Positions 1-15,208 of a DNA stretch of 64,000 nucleotides are shown piece by piece. The position numbers and the translations under genes were made by a program. Origin of the DNA: Vanilla planifolia (lineage: Eukaryota; Streptophyta; Magnoliopsida; Asparagales; Orchidaceae); the NCBI GenBank assembly GCA_023846275.1, contig JAIUJO010000161.1, positions 897,409-961,408 on the forward strand, written 5' to 3'. Each line of letters starts with the position of its first letter. Position 1 is the stretch's first letter. A model generated the notes under the pieces. It was not told the origin of the DNA. It made no database searches and saw only the letters and a list, made by a program, of their open reading frames with translations.

Positions 1-3000
1 AAAATTGAAGGTATGTAATTTAACAACTTTAAGGAGACGTAAAAATTTCGTAAGTGGAGATTTTAAGTAAGATACTTATAACAAATCCAATGCGAAAATT
101 TTAAATAATTTAGATAAATTATATAGAAAAGTTGTATTCGAATATTTTAAGGATATTTTGTGTAATAAGTTATTATTTTTAAGTAAAATGTGTCAATACT
201 GTAGAAAATTTTAAAAACTAATAAAATAAAAATAAATACTCTATTGTATTGTGGTTATTAAAAAGACACCCATGACATGTGCTTCATCACATTCAGACCA
301 AGGTTTAAATTACTTAGAATTGCCATAGTAAATAAGCACAGATAGTAACAAATTGTTACATTAATTTTTAAGTAAATAAATGATAAAACAAAGGTGTCAT
401 AATTTTAAGTAATGTAATGTCACAAAATAAAAAAGATGTAAAAGGTCAAATGAAAGAAGATTTAGAGCTAAATAGTAACATAGCAAAACCAAGGAAAAAA
501 TTTAAAAGAAAAGATAAATTGCATATAACATTACATTCTAATATACTAGTTAGATCAAGGGAACATCCTCGAACATCAAACATGTAATGAATAAAAATAT
601 CTTAGAAAGCCATAAAAATGGTAAAACTAAAATATCTATAAAAATAAAATTTAATATTTAATAAGATAACTTATCGAGACAAGTCAAATGCCTACCTTTT
701 CTCTATATCCTAAATTTTTAATTTCCATGAATTTTAAAAGAATGCAAGCATAAATAACTTTCATTTTATATTATTAATAAAAATAAAAAATGTGAGAAAT
801 CAAAGAAATATAATATAACCAACTCAAAGTGATGTAAAGGTCACTTGATAGGGGAACTTGAGGATCATAGTAATATAATATAATCAAATAAAAAACATTT
901 GAATAAATAAGATAAATTCTACATGAAATTTATCTTTCAAAATATTTTGGAGATCATGTTTGATGTGATCAATCATAAAATTAAGTTCAAATGCAAATGT
1001 CATATAAAATATGAAAGCACCTTAGAAAATAAAAATATTTAAATATTAAAAAAAAATTAAATTTAATTTAGCTTGTTAAGATGAGGGCAAATATATTTTT
1101 TTTATCTCAATTTGACCTCTTTTGGAATTATTACAAATTAAAAGAAAAATAAGTTAAAAAAATGAATAAAGTAATATTTCAAAATTAATAATATAATATT
1201 GAAACTCAGATAAGTTAAATTTAATCAATTTAATACAACAAAATGAAAGAGATCTAATTGACATAGAAAAGATTTAATGTTATATAGTATTGTAACCTAT
1301 TGAATTAAAAAAATTAGAGAAAATATGATAAATTATAATAGAAAGTTGCACTCTAAGATAATAAGGAGATTGAATATAGGCTACCCAATTACCAAATATG
1401 GCTCTTATAGAAATGTTTAATAAAGCATGTGAAAATATTAGAAAATAAATATTCTAAAATATAAAACTTACTATTTAATTAGATAGTACTCATCCTAGAG
1501 AGTCCAACCAATATATTCTTTTCAATCAGACCACATTTCGAACTACTATAACTACTAAAGTAAATTATATTTTTGATATTAAGTAAATGTAAACTAAAGT
1601 GAAAGAGAGATAAACTGAGCTAACATAATATACCCTAACAAATGCATTATGAGGGCAAAATGTGGGGATGCTTAGAGCTGAATACTAATGTAACCAAATC
1701 AATGGAAAAAACATCAAGAATTGCAATAAAGAATTTATGAAATTTAAATTCTAAAATATTAAAGAGATTAAGTGTAATATTCTCAATCGTTAGATGAAGA
1801 ACAAATAAAAATGTCTTATAAAAAGGGACTAAAAACGTGAAAATAAATATTTGAAAATATGAAAAAGATTTTTTACTGGATAAAGGTCATGAGGATGAAT
1901 TGAACATCACTTACTTAATATTTATTTGACATCATTTGTAATTACAAAGAATAAAAAAATTTAATATACATCTGAAATAATAAATTTTTTATAATGGAAA
2001 ATAGATAAATATTAAATCTAAAATGTGGTAAATTAAAACAATACAACATAACAAAATCTAAGAAAATTACTAATTTGAATTAAAAAAATAAAAATGTGGA
2101 AAAATTATACAAGCAAATTAGTTTTTGGGAAACCTTGGAGTTATAGGTTGTGTTAATCTCGAACATCAAATCTGTTAAAAATCAAAATATCTTTTAAAGA
2201 GTAGTAAAGCCATAGAGATCAATAAAAGGAGTCCAATGACATTTTGTTTTGTCTCGATCATACAATGCTTCGAATTAGAACCAATTACCAATGTAAAAAA
2301 GCTTTAAAAAATAAACTTATTTTTTTAAGTCAACAAATTTATATATTAAAGGTAAAATGAGATTAATTAAAGTAATACTATAAAATGAAATTGCAACAAT
2401 ATAAAAGTCAAATGAGAGAAATTTTTGTGTTATGTAGCAATTTAAAAAAAATGAGGGAGAAAGAACTAAAGATATGACATAAATTATACGATAAAGTTGA
2501 ATTCAAAGATACAAATATGATCAAGTGCAACCTCCTTGATTGCACTAGGTATGATAGAAATGACGAGTAAAGGATGCAAAAACCATAGGCATAAAAGAGG
2601 AAAAGTATAAAAATGAATATTTGATTTAAAATTAATAACCTAGATCAGTCCAAAGATGTTTGTTTTATCACAATCAAATCTTATTTGAAATTATTCTCAA
2701 TTAACTTATATATATTAAGAAAAAATAATAAAATAAAATTATTTAACACAAATAAATATATATTGAAATTGAAATAAGTTAAATTAAGGGAATGTAATAA
2801 AACATAATTAAAATAGTTATACCACCACACAACATGAAATTATAGTTAGATAGCAATAGAAGCAAATAGAAGTGATAAAATTGAAAAAAATGAGATAAAT
2901 TACATGTGAATGTATTATTCTAATATACTAAAGTAAGGAGCCTAAAGGCTTTTGTTATTCATGACCAGACCATGCCTTGAGTTTTCTAAAATTACAAATG

Positions 3001-3863
3001 TGATTATGCATAAATAATAATAAATTTAATTTCCATATTAATTAAATATATATGAAAGATAAAATAAGATGAAATTTTAGAAAGTAATGCACTAAAGCTA
3101 AAGTGATGTAAAGGCCACATAATAATATCTTTGAGTTACCATGGAATAAAATCAATTCAATGAAAAGAATTTGAATAAATGAAACAAGCTGGAAAAGAAA
3201 GCTGAATTATAAGGTATAAAGAAAAATGAGCATAAAATCCTTGAGTGCTAAATAATGTAATAATAAAAAATTTGTAATGTAGAAAAACCCTAAAATTTAA
3301 AGTTCCTAAAACATAAAAAATAAAAAATTAATTGGATAAACCACATCAAGGCTAGTCCAATGAGGATTATTTCATTTTCATAAGGCTTGATTTTCATATA
3401 CTATGAATCATCAAGTTAAAAAATCATAAATACAAATAAATTATTTTTTAAAAGTACATACATAGTAATGCTAAAATAAGATCAATTAAAGATATCTAAT
3501 ATGACCAAACCTAAGTGATTTAAATATTGTATGAATGGAGGATTATGCCTCATGAAAACATAGCAAAGTCAAAGCAAAAATTTTAAAAACATATGATAGA
3601 GTTTATGGGAAATTTGGATGTCATGATTCTAAGAATAAGAACTATGACATACTTCATTATTAAACACAATAAGAATAAAAAAATTCCATAAAACATCAAA
3701 AATAAATAAACAATATATATGTATATTATTTAATAAAATAAAGCTCTTGGAGATGAGTCCAACAAAATTTTTTTGTTCTCAATTAGACCTATTTTTGAAT
3801 TAGCATGAATTACTAATGTGCTATGACTAAATTTAAAAAAAAAACTTTTTATTTTAACATTAA

Positions 3864-3947
<84 letters not shown>

Positions 3948-6900
3948 GATTAAATGATTTAAATTAAAGTGATATAATCTAAATTGTTGTACAGGCTACA
4001 TGAGACTTTATTTGGAGTTTCAATGTAACATAACAAGATCAAGGTAAACATTTTGAATAAATGTGATGGATTATTAAGAAAAGTTGCATTCAAAGATATT
4101 AAGCACATTTTTAATAAAATCCATTGTTATAAAATAATATAAAAAAAATGTTCATTAAATATCTTAAAAATGGAAATATGTGTAAATAACAACAAATTAT
4201 TATTTTTGTTTTAAGTAAAAATATAATAAAGTTAAAAAATAAAAAAATTGAAGGATTGTTATACGCCAAGTCAATGTCATGTAAGACCACAAAAGAGGTC
4301 ATTCTGAGTCACATTGTATTTTAACTAAACCATAACATAATATATGAACACGTAAGATAAATTGTATGAGAAAGTTTGATGCCAAGATGCAAAGGAGATG
4401 AAGAGTAACACCTTCCATTGTCAAATATGCAATGAGTAATAATGTCCAATAAAAAGTGACAATATTCTAAAAGATAAAATATTCAAAATTATAGAAACAA
4501 ATATTCAATTGAACAAAGCCAATCAAGATGAGTTTGTGTCCATTAGTTTCATCTCTATCATATCTTGCTTGGAATTTAAATGAACTTTTTTATAAAGTAA
4601 ACATAAATAACAAAAAAATTAATTTAAAATAGTATTGATATATAATTAAATCAAACTTAGACAAATTGAAGTAATGTAATATTGGTCAATCAAAGAATTC
4701 AAATCTCAAAAGATAGAAAAATTAGAGTTCCATAAGAATATAAAGCCATCTAATGAAAAACCTGAAGAATTGACAAAAACTGTACATGAAAGTTGCCTTC
4801 CAAAAAATCATGTAAAAGTTAAAATGTCTTAAAAGGAAAAATTAAATAAGTTTAAATAATAAAAAAAATTATTTCAACAATAAGCAAACGTTTATTATTG
4901 CTTAAATGAGACAAATTTAAGTAATGTAATATAGAAAAATTAGAGTTTTGTAATTGTCACACATAAGGATATTTGGTGTTGCATAGTAATATATCAAAAT
5001 AAAAAGAAACGTTGAAGAAATGAGTTACATTGTTGAAGAAAGTCCCATTTAAAGGTACTAAAGCAATTGAGTATAGCATCCTCAATCACTAGAAGAAGCA
5101 TATAACATTCCTAATTGCCATATTATCTACTGAAATTTACTTCATCTCTATTAGCCCTCATTTGTTATTACTACAAATTACAAAAATTAAGTAAGCATGA
5201 TTAATAATAATTTTTTTTAAAACTAAGAAAAATATATTAAAACTAAAAATAGTTAATTTGAAGAAACTTAAAGCAACAAAATAAAATTAATGGATAGGTC
5301 ATAAGAGATGGGAATAAGAACAACATAGTAACATAACAAATTAACAGCAATAAAATTTCAAAAATTATGATAAATTATATGGAAAATTATTATAAATTAT
5401 GTATGAATTGAAATATCTCATAAAATTCATTAAAATGTTATCCTTATTTATAAAAAAATTATTAAAATGAATTTGGAAAAATACAAGTAATTAATTATTT
5501 TAATATTAAGTAAATATATATTAAATGTGAAATTAGATAAAAAAATGCATTAGAATATAGGTAAATTAGAGTGGTGTAAAGGACATACCTTAATGGGTTC
5601 AGAGATAATAGAATAAAAAAATTCAAAGTGAAAACTTGGAAAAAAATAAAAAAAAATTATAAAGTAGAGTTGCATTCCAAGATAAGAAGAACATGGAGCA
5701 TAATAATCTAAAATGAAAAATTAGGTATGAATTAAAATAACTTATAAAACTTACCAAATTCAATAAAAAAATTTTGAAAAATATAAATTGCATTTTTAGT
5801 AGGATAAAGATCATCAAGATGCATCTATCAAAAAATTTTTTATTTTGATCAAAGCTCACTGTGATTTATTACAATTTACTAAGACAAATAATCATTAATG
5901 AAAATAAATTACTCTTTTAAAACTAAGTAAACAAATAATAAAGCTAAAATGATATGAATTGAAACAATGTAATGTCATTAAAGCAAAGCAATCTTGGACA
6001 AACGATGAGAAGAATTACAGATTCATAAAAATATTAGCCTTTCAAAGCCAAGAGTTTGAAGAAATAACATAAATTTAATGGAAAATTATAATCCAATATG
6101 TAAAGTTTATTGACAGTAACATCTTCGATTGTCAAATAACGTATAGTTAAAAATATCTCGTAAAACATGCCAAATTGTTAAAACAATTTATATATATATA
6201 TATAATATAATTAAATAGAGTTAATGGAGTTGAGTCTCCAGATATCAATTTCATCTAATGTTGCTCTCATTTGGAATTACTAAAAATTAACAAGGCAAAT
6301 GATCACATATAATAATAAATTATTACTTTATAATAAATTAAATTTATATTTATTCATAAAAAACATAAATTGAAGCATTGTAATACAGCAAATAAAAATC
6401 ATCTATAAGTCACATAAGAGTAGATTTAAAACATTATTGTATTATAAGCAAATCAATTAGAAATTGAAGAAATAAGATAAATATATAAAAAGTTGCACTT
6501 AAAGATACTAAAGGTATTGACTATATTATTGCTCACGCTTGAAATGAGATATGAATTGAAAGATCTCATAAAACATGCCATTATTCTAAAATGCAAAATG
6601 TTCAGAAACAAAAAAAATTATTTTTCAATTTGATGGATCTATTTGGAATAATTCCAACCATAATTTTTTTATCTCACTCAGATCTTACTTTGAATTATTT
6701 TTAATTACTAAATTAAATAGGCATAAAAAATAATAAGTTATAATTTTAATAATAAATAAACATATCATAAAATAAAAATGTGATAAATTAAAGTAACATA
6801 ATATAATTAAAACAAAGAAATGTAAAGTCACAAAAGAGGGTATTTCATCTTACAAAGGAATAAAACTAATTCAAAAATTAAAAAATAGTGAAAATATGGT

Positions 6901-9900
6901 AAATTGTACAAGAAGTTGCACTACAATAAAATAATAAGAAGATAAAGTGTAACATCCTCCATCGTTAAATATGATTTAAATCAAAATTTCTAACAATGTA
7001 GTCAAAAACTCTATAAAATAAAATGTTTCAAAAAGTGAAAATAAGATTATTATAGTGTACATCAAGAACAATCTAACAAAATTTATTTCCTCTCTATTGA
7101 TCCTTATTTAGAGATAATGTGAATCAATAAAACAAATAAGCATAAATAATAATTTGTTATTATTTTAGTGTTAAATAAACACATAGTAAAGTAGAAAAAG
7201 ATTAGTTGACGTGGTATAATATAGCCAAAATCAAAGCATAAATTTCACACATAAAAATATTCAAACTAATAAAATAATATAACCAAATAAAAAAGAATTG
7301 GATGAAATTTGATAAATAATATGGGAGTCTTTTTCTTTAAGCTAGTAAAGAGATCATACAATGTCCTTGATCACCAAATCAAGTATGATTTGAAATATCT
7401 TATAAATCATTAAAAAAATTACAAAAGAAAATTTTTAGAAATAGAGATAAGAATATTTAGATTTGTGGAGCTCATCGAGATGGGTCCAATGACATTTTCC
7501 CTTCTAAATTGCACCATGTATCAAATTATTCTAATTACCAAAATAAAAATAAAAAATAATAATAAATTATTAATTTGACATAATATAATTTTTTTAAAAT
7601 TTTAAATGAAAAAAATCAAAAAAACTAATATAACAAAATGGAAGCATTGTAAATATTAGTCAAGATAAGGTTTGGAGATACATAGTTATTTAAGAAAATT
7701 GATGTGAAAAATTGGAAGAAATGAGATAAATTTTGTGAAAAACTTGCATTAAAATATTCTAAGAAGATTTTTATTAATATACTTTATCAACAAATAACGT
7801 TTGAATCAAAATCTCTTATTAGAGCATGCCAAAATAATAAAACATTAACTTTCTAATAAAAAATGAACATTTATTTATTAGAGCTTATTGTAATGACTAT
7901 ATAGACATTTTTTTATCTTGATCAAAACACATATGGAATTTTTGTGAATTACAAAACTGAATAAGCATAAATAATAAAAAAATGTAATTTTTAATTTTTA
8001 TGTGATAATATAATGATGCCAAAATCAAATAAGTTAAAGAAAAGCTATATTACGAAATTAATGTAATTAAAGGGAACACTGGATAAGATTTAGAGTAACA
8101 TAATGTTACAAAGGAAATAAAAGAAAAACATTTTACAAGACTAATTATGTGGCAAAATAGCACTCTACATACCAAGGAGGCCAAAAGTGATATGCTAGAT
8201 CTTCAAATATGTTATAAATCACAATATCTCATAAAGTATGGAAAAACCTCCTGTACATAAATATTTAAAAATAATAAAATAATTATTTAATTAGATAAAG
8301 CTCATCAGGATGTGTCAAACAACATTTATTTCATTTTTACCATACCTCATTTTAAATTTTTTGTAATTGCTAAAGAAAAATATACTTAAATAATAATAAA
8401 TTATTTTTTTAATATCAACTAACTATATGCCAAATTTAAAATGAGACAAGCAAAAGATCTATAATTTGACTAAATGAAAGACATCAAAGAGCTATTTGAT
8501 CGAAGAATTAGAGTTCATAGTAATATATTAAAAAAATTTAACAATTTGAACAAATGAGATTAATTTTACGTGATAGTTTCTTATATTTACTTAGGGGATT
8601 GTCTGTAACATCCTTGACTGCTAAATTTGGAATGAATCAAAATGTCTAAAAGTGTACAAAAACTTAAGAAAAGAAATTAGTTAAAAATACAAAAAAAAAT
8701 TATTCACTAAGGCTCATTTAATGGCTCCAATGATTTTTTGCTTCATCTCAATTGTACTTTGTTTACAATTCTTATGAATTACAAAGTGAACAAAAGTATT
8801 TTAAAGCTATTACTTTAATATTAAGTATATTAAAGCCTTAATGAGATAAATTTATTTAATTAATATAAAAAAATTAAAGCAATGCAAACATCACACAAGT
8901 GGTGATTTATTATTACATAATAATATAATAAAATAAAAAAAATGTATGAAGAAATGATATAAAACATATCAAAAAGTTACATTCCAAGATGCTAAGTCAC
9001 GAAGTATAACATCGTCGATCGTCAAAAATACCATTAATGTAAACATCTCAAAAAACATTACAAAGCACAAAAAAACGAAATAAAATATTTAATAAAAAAT
9101 AACATTCTGAATAATAACAAATAACCATTATAAATATGCATAAAAAATAACAAATAATTAATTTACTATTAAAAAATAATTTATCGCAATTTAAATGAAA
9201 TAAATTGAAGTAACTTAATTGAAGCAAATCAAAGAGAAGTAAAGGTTTCTATGATAGATTTGGAGTACAATAATATTATCATAAAATGAGACATTATAAA
9301 GAATTTAATAAATTGTAAGAGAAATTATATTCTATGATGCTGAGGAGATCTAGACTAATATCATTGACCATCAAATTAGTCCAAATCTAAATTTCATGCA
9401 AAGCAATCAAGTTCCACAAAATCTTAAATATTTAGAAATTAAAAAAAGAATATTTGAATTGTTACAAAACATGTGGAGTGCTCCTAAGATTTTTGTTTTT
9501 TATCAATTAGGAATAACTTAGAGTTATTGTAAATTACAAAAGAAAAAACATAAATAATATTAAATTATTTTTTATATTAAGTAAATGTATATATTAAAAT
9601 AAAAATGTTATAAATTAAAATAATGCAATATAGCCACACCAATGTGTTGTAAAGGTCACATGAGATGACTTTTTCTATTAAATAATAATCAAAGTAAAAA
9701 TAAAAAATTTAAGGAAATGACAAATTATATGCAAAAGTTGAATTCTAAGATACTAAGCATGAATGTAAATGATAAGTAAAAAGTGCCAAATCTTAAAACA
9801 CATATATCCAAAATTATAAAAAGGAATATTTTATTATTTATCTAAATCAATGCATAAAAATTCATGAAATCATATAAATGGTATTAGAAAGTTGCAATAA

Positions 9901-10080
9901 CAAATACTATGACAAATGAGTGTACTATCAATGATCATCAAATGTATGTTAAAGATGAAAACAAGATAAAATTATACAAATTATAATAAAAAAATAAAAA
10001 TAATGTAACTATCAATTCAAGTATGAAATGGAATGTCTAGTAAAGCAAAAACCTAATTAAATGTTCATTCTGCACTTGAA
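1..10080 (+). repeat. 410-bp satellite array, forward block 1
   Basis: Degenerate tandem repeat with a monomer of about 400-420 bp. The landmark aacatcctcgatcatcaaat, much mutated, recurs near 564, 1375, 1776, 2155, 2530, 4410, 5075, 6115, 6950, 7355, 8600 and 9005, usually one or two periods apart. A monomer reads in order: a segment like gaaagttgcattccaagat, the landmark, a segment like aaaatgtctcataaagcatg, an A-rich stretch with atatttaaa, a segment like gctcatcaagatgagtccaa, a segment like tttcatctcgatcagacc, a segment like ggaattactatgaattac, an AT-rich core with taataaattattattttaat, then gtaatgtaatatagccaaat and aagtgatgtaaaggtcac. Monomers are strongly diverged and some are shortened, for example near 2940. 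No gene is seen. Strand here means the orientation I call forward. Identity to a named satellite family is not known to me. Confidence 0.88.
3866..3943. repeat. (TA)n microsatellite, 78 bp
   Basis: An uninterrupted run of alternating T and A of about 39 units. It lies in the satellite where the monomer normally carries a short stretch like gtaaatatatatta. It is most simply an expansion of that native motif. It is perfect while its surroundings are heavily mutated, so it is recent or actively slipping. Confidence 0.97.
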
Positions 10081-10365
10081 ATTTTATTTTCGTTGATTTT
10101 TATTTAATTTGCATAATATTTCAATTCATACATGACTTGACGATCAAAGATGATATAGTCCATCTTACTTTCATTGAATTAAAGTTTATGGTGTTATTTA
10201 TCTTATTACATCAAATTTGTCTTCTTGATTTAGTTATTTTTCTATATAACTCAAAATCTCCTTTGGTGTCACATATACATTGCTTTGATTTTGTTATGTT
10301 ATATTTTGTGAATTTATCTCATTTTACCTTTGATATGCAATTACTTATTATTAAAATAGTAATGA
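10081..10365 (-). repeat. Short inverted piece of the 410-bp satellite
   Basis: Within forward monomers, about 285 bp reads as the reverse complement of the satellite. It contains tttcaattcatacatgact, gatcaaagatgatatagtcc, ctcaaaatctcctttggtg and catttgaa-type elements in reverse order. Forward sequence resumes at gagataaattttatgac, near 10365. The 77-codon plus-strand frame at 10137-10370 lies in this piece and is not a gene. The piece covers about two thirds of one monomer. Confidence 0.75.
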
Positions 10366-12540
10366 GATAAATTTTATGACAAAATTATCTTCCAAGGTAT
10401 TGAAGATATCAAGTGTAACAATCCCAATCATCAAACAATATTCAAATCAAAATGTATTATGAAGCATAATAAAATTAAAAAATATATTTAAGAATATAAA
10501 AATGACATTTAGTAATATAGAATACATCAAGATTAGTCTAATGAAATTTGTTTCATCTTGATCATGCCATATTTAGAGCAACTTTGAATTTCAAAATTAA
10601 AAATAACATAAAGGATAAAAAATTTAGTATTTGATTATTGGAAAATATATGTTATAATTGCAATGAGACAAATAAAAACATTGTCATATAACAAAATCAA
10701 ATTTGTATATGAGTCACATGGGATAAGATTTAGAGTTACATAGAAAAAAAACCAAATTAGATTACAAATTTAAAGAAAAGAGACAAATTGTAAGCAGAGG
10801 GTGCATTCAGGGATACTAAAACATTGAACATTACCTTTTTCCTTATCAAATAAAATAAAAGTCAAGCTTTCCAAAAACTAACAAAAAATCTTAAAATTAA
10901 AATTCTGAGAAATAAAATAAAATAACAAATAGCTAATAAATTATAGTAAGTTACTATTTTCAAACTAAATAAATTTATTTTAAATTTAAAAACTGATATA
11001 TTGATGCATTGTAATATAACCAATTAAAAGTGTTGTGAAGGTGAAATGATAGAAGATTCAAAAATTCATTATACAACAAAGTCGAACTACTATGAACTAA
11101 ATACCTTGAGGACAACATACTCAATCATTAAATCAGGTATTAATTTAAATGATTAGTAAAGCATAACAAAACCTCAAAAAAATATAAAATATTTTAAAAA
11201 ATTAATATTTAATTTTAGAGGAACCATCAAGAAAAATTCAATGAGTTTTCCTTTTTCACCGTTAGAACCCGTTTGGATTAACTATATATTGTCAAAGTGC
11301 ATAGCAAAAGAAATAACAAATTATTATTTTAGTATTAAGTAACATATATTAAAGGTAAAAAATTAATGTGACCAAATCAAAAAAATATGTAAAGATAAGA
11401 TAATATAAACTTTATAGTTTTGTAGTAAAATAATAGAATCAAAGAATTAAATTTTAAAAGTAAGGTAAAATGTGTTGTAAAGTTTCATTCCTAGATACTA
11501 ATTCTATTTAGTGTATCATCATCTATAATGAAAGTAGGTACGAATGAAAATGACTCATAAGGCATGAACAAACTTCAAAACAAATATTATAAAACGCAAA
11601 AAATAATGCTTAAGTTAATAGTGCTGAACAAGATGAATGAAATGAAATTTATTTCATTTCCATTAAACGTTGGTTAAAATTTGATCTAAATAAAAAATTA
11701 AATATGAAAAAATATTAAAAAAATCTCTATTTTAAAATTCTAAGTAGATATAAATACAAAATTAAATATAAAAAAATGTAAATGTTTAGCAAAGTTCAAA
11801 ATAGTTAAATTGAAGCAATTAAATATATCAAAATCAAAGTAATGTAAGGTATACGAAAGAGAAGAATTAGAGTTTATTAACAATATAACCAAATGAAATA
11901 AAAACTTTTGAAAGATGAGATAAATTGTACAGAAAGGTTAAATTCTAAAATGCTAAGGAGATCTACTATAGAATTGAGGGTGATAAAATTAGATAAAATA
12001 TTAAGATGTCATGTGATACATGGAAAAAATTGAAAAAAAATATTCAAAAATAAAAAGTAGGAATATTTAATTAAATTCAACTCATAGAGTCAAGTCTAAA
12101 GACATTTGATTCATCTCGAATGGACCTTGTTAAAAAACCATGTGAATTACAAAAATAAATAGGAATAAATAATATGAAAATTTTATTTTAATATTAAAGA
12201 AATATCTATTAAAGCTAAAATAATATCAATTGAAATAATGTAATGCAATCAAATCAAAACAATGTAATAGTCACAAAAGAGGTGATTTAGAGTTCAAAGA
12301 TACTAAGGAGATCAACTATAAAATCATTTATCATCATATAATGTTTGAGTTAAAATTTTTAATAAAGTAAGAAAAAACCATGTAGAAATATTTAAAAATT
12401 TAAAAATGAATTTTTAGCATAATAAATCTTACCGATAAAAATCAAAGAAACTTTGTGTCGTTTCAATCATCCCTCATTCGAAAATAATGAAGATAAAAAA
12501 GTTAAATAAGCATAAAAAATAATCAAGTTCTATTATTTTA
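10366..12540 (+). repeat. 410-bp satellite array, forward block 2
   Basis: About five forward monomers with the same order of landmarks as the first block, for example gatatcaagtgtaacaatcc near 10405 and caaaatcaaagtaatgtaag near 11828. The block ends abruptly near 12540, where the core gttctattattttagtg is followed by the reverse-strand motif ctttatgagatattttgaat. No gene is seen. Confidence 0.85.
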
Positions 12541-15173
12541 GTGCACTTTATGAGATATTTTGAATCATAACTAATTTGAAGGCCAAGATTGTCACAAATG
12601 ATCTTCTTAGTATCTAGGAATACAACTTTCATATGTAATTGATGACATTATTTGAAATGCTTTACTTTAATTTCAAAATAATGTTATGAAACTCATGTTC
12701 TCCACATCTATTATGTTGACGTCACTTTGATTTGGTTACATTACGTTCTTTATTTTGCTCTAGTTTGAATTCAATATATGTTTACTTAATATTAAAGTGA
12801 TACTTTATTATCTCTTTTTTTAATTACTTTTAATTCCTTATGATTGAAAATAAAATAGTTGTCTAGATGAGCTCTATGAAATTAAGTTATTTTTTATTTT
12901 TTAATTAGTTTTCTTTCTAGAATTTTGCACCTCTGTTGAGAAAATTTGTTCCACGCTTGATTTGTTAATAAATGATGTTACAATCGATATTCATAGTATC
13001 TTAGAATGAAAATTTATGATATTCTTTATCTCATTTCTTTTTTATTGTTTTCTTAAATTATTATAAAGCCCTAATTCTCCTATAATGTGATCTTAATAAT
13101 GAACTATTTTAGTTATATTACACAACTTCAACTTATATCAATTAGGCATTAATAAATATTTACTGTAAATATAAATAATGATTTATTATTATTTAATCTT
13201 AATATAACTCATATTAATTCCAAACAAGATGAAATTGAATTAAAATAAATGTCATTGGAAACAACATAGTGTGGTTTATCCTATAAAATATTTATTTTTA
13301 TGATTTTAAGTATTTTTTTCTAGTGTTTTGGAATTATTAATTAGTCATTTCTTTTCTTACATGGTTAGAACATTAAAACTTTACACTTGATCTTGTTGGT
13401 ATCTTAGAATGCCTTTTTTCCTTAAAATTTATCTCATTTATTTAATTATTTTTATTTGATTTAAATAACTTATTATGAAGCTCTGGTTCTCCTCTTGTTT
13501 AACTTCTAAGAAGAATTGACTTCATAATATAAGATTACCTCAATTAATCTCATTTCAATAACAATATATTTTTTTTTAGAATAAAAATAAATAATTTAAA
13601 AATATTTATGCTAATTTTTTTAATTCGCAGCTATTCCAAAAGTGGTTGAATTAGGTTGACATAAACATGTTTGGGCTTTCCTCATCAAGCACTATCTAAT
13701 TAAATATTATTTTTTAAAATTTTTTATCTTCTAATATTTGCTACACATTATGAGATATTTTTATTTTTACCAAATTTACTGATCAAGGACATTATAGTCA
13801 ATCTTCTTACTGCCTTGGAATCTAACTTATAAAATTTATTTTTTTCATTAAATGTTTCACCTTAATTTGATTATACCATTATGTAAATCTAAATTTCCTT
13901 TGGTGCAATCTTTACAACACCATGATTTTGCTATATTTCTTTGCTTTAAGTTTATTCATTTCAATCGTAATATATACTTACCCAAAATTCAAATAATGAT
14001 TAGTTCTTATATATCTTTATTTAATTGTTTAATTTTTAATAACTCTAAATGAGGTTCAATTTAAGCGAAACAAACGTCATTGGACTATTCTCTATAGAAT
14101 TATCAAATTAGATATTCAATTTTACATTTTGTATTTTCTTATTTTAACAGTGATTTACGATACTTTTTCATTTATTTCATTTTTGATGACCGAGGAATTT
14201 ACAATTAATTTTCTATCTTTTAATATAAACTTTCCCAGACAAGTTATGTCATTTCTTCAACAATTTCTCTTTTCTTTAGATATGTCATTATGAAGCTCTA
14301 ATTCACCTCTTATATACCTTTGTAAAATTTCAAGTTGGTTATATTACATTGCAAAAAAGTTTTTTTATAATTTATTTAATTAATATTAAATTTATAATTA
14401 TTTATTATTGATGTTTAATTACTTTGGTCATTAATAGTAATTTCGAGAAAGGTCTTATGGAGGTGAAATAATTGTCATAAAACTTATGTAAAAAACCTTA
14501 ACTTAGTAAATATTCAATTTTATATTTGAAAATATTTTATTATTTAAGTTCTATAACTCACTTTATAACATACAGTAAAACTCTTTAGTATTTCAAAAAC
14601 TGTTTTTGCCAAACAATTTATGGCATTGTTTCAAATATTACTCTTTGATTATGTTCTATTAATATGAAAGATTTATTCTAGTCACATTTGATCATTATAT
14701 TGCTTTGATTTGGTTATATTATAATTCTTCAATTTGTTGTACTTTAGCTTCGTAATTTATTTACGTAAAAGTAAAATAATAATTAGTTGTTACATATGCT
14801 TATTTGAATTGACAATCTATTGTAATTGTGATGTAATTCATTGTAATTATCATTTATTCTTATTAGAATCACCTTCATAAGGTATATCTAACTAAATATT
14901 TTTTTATTCCTTAAATTATGTTATATTTTAAAATTTTAGTGTGATTTCTAAAATGTTTCAATTTGTAACTAATTTGATCATTAATGATGTTACCCTCAAT
15001 CTGCTCAGTTTGATAAAATGCAAATATTTTATACAATTTATAAAATGTTTTAAACCTCTCACTAAAAATTTATACTATTACAATGAAACTCCTATTCTTC
15101 TATTATATGAGCATTACATAATTTGGATTTGTTTTTTTACAAACTTTCTATAATTTATGTAATTTTAGCTTTA

Positions 15174-15208
<35 letters not shown>

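Noticed and set aside
10137..10370. Open frame of 77 codons in the first satellite block
   Set aside because: It coincides with a locally inverted satellite piece and matches non-coding reverse monomers elsewhere.
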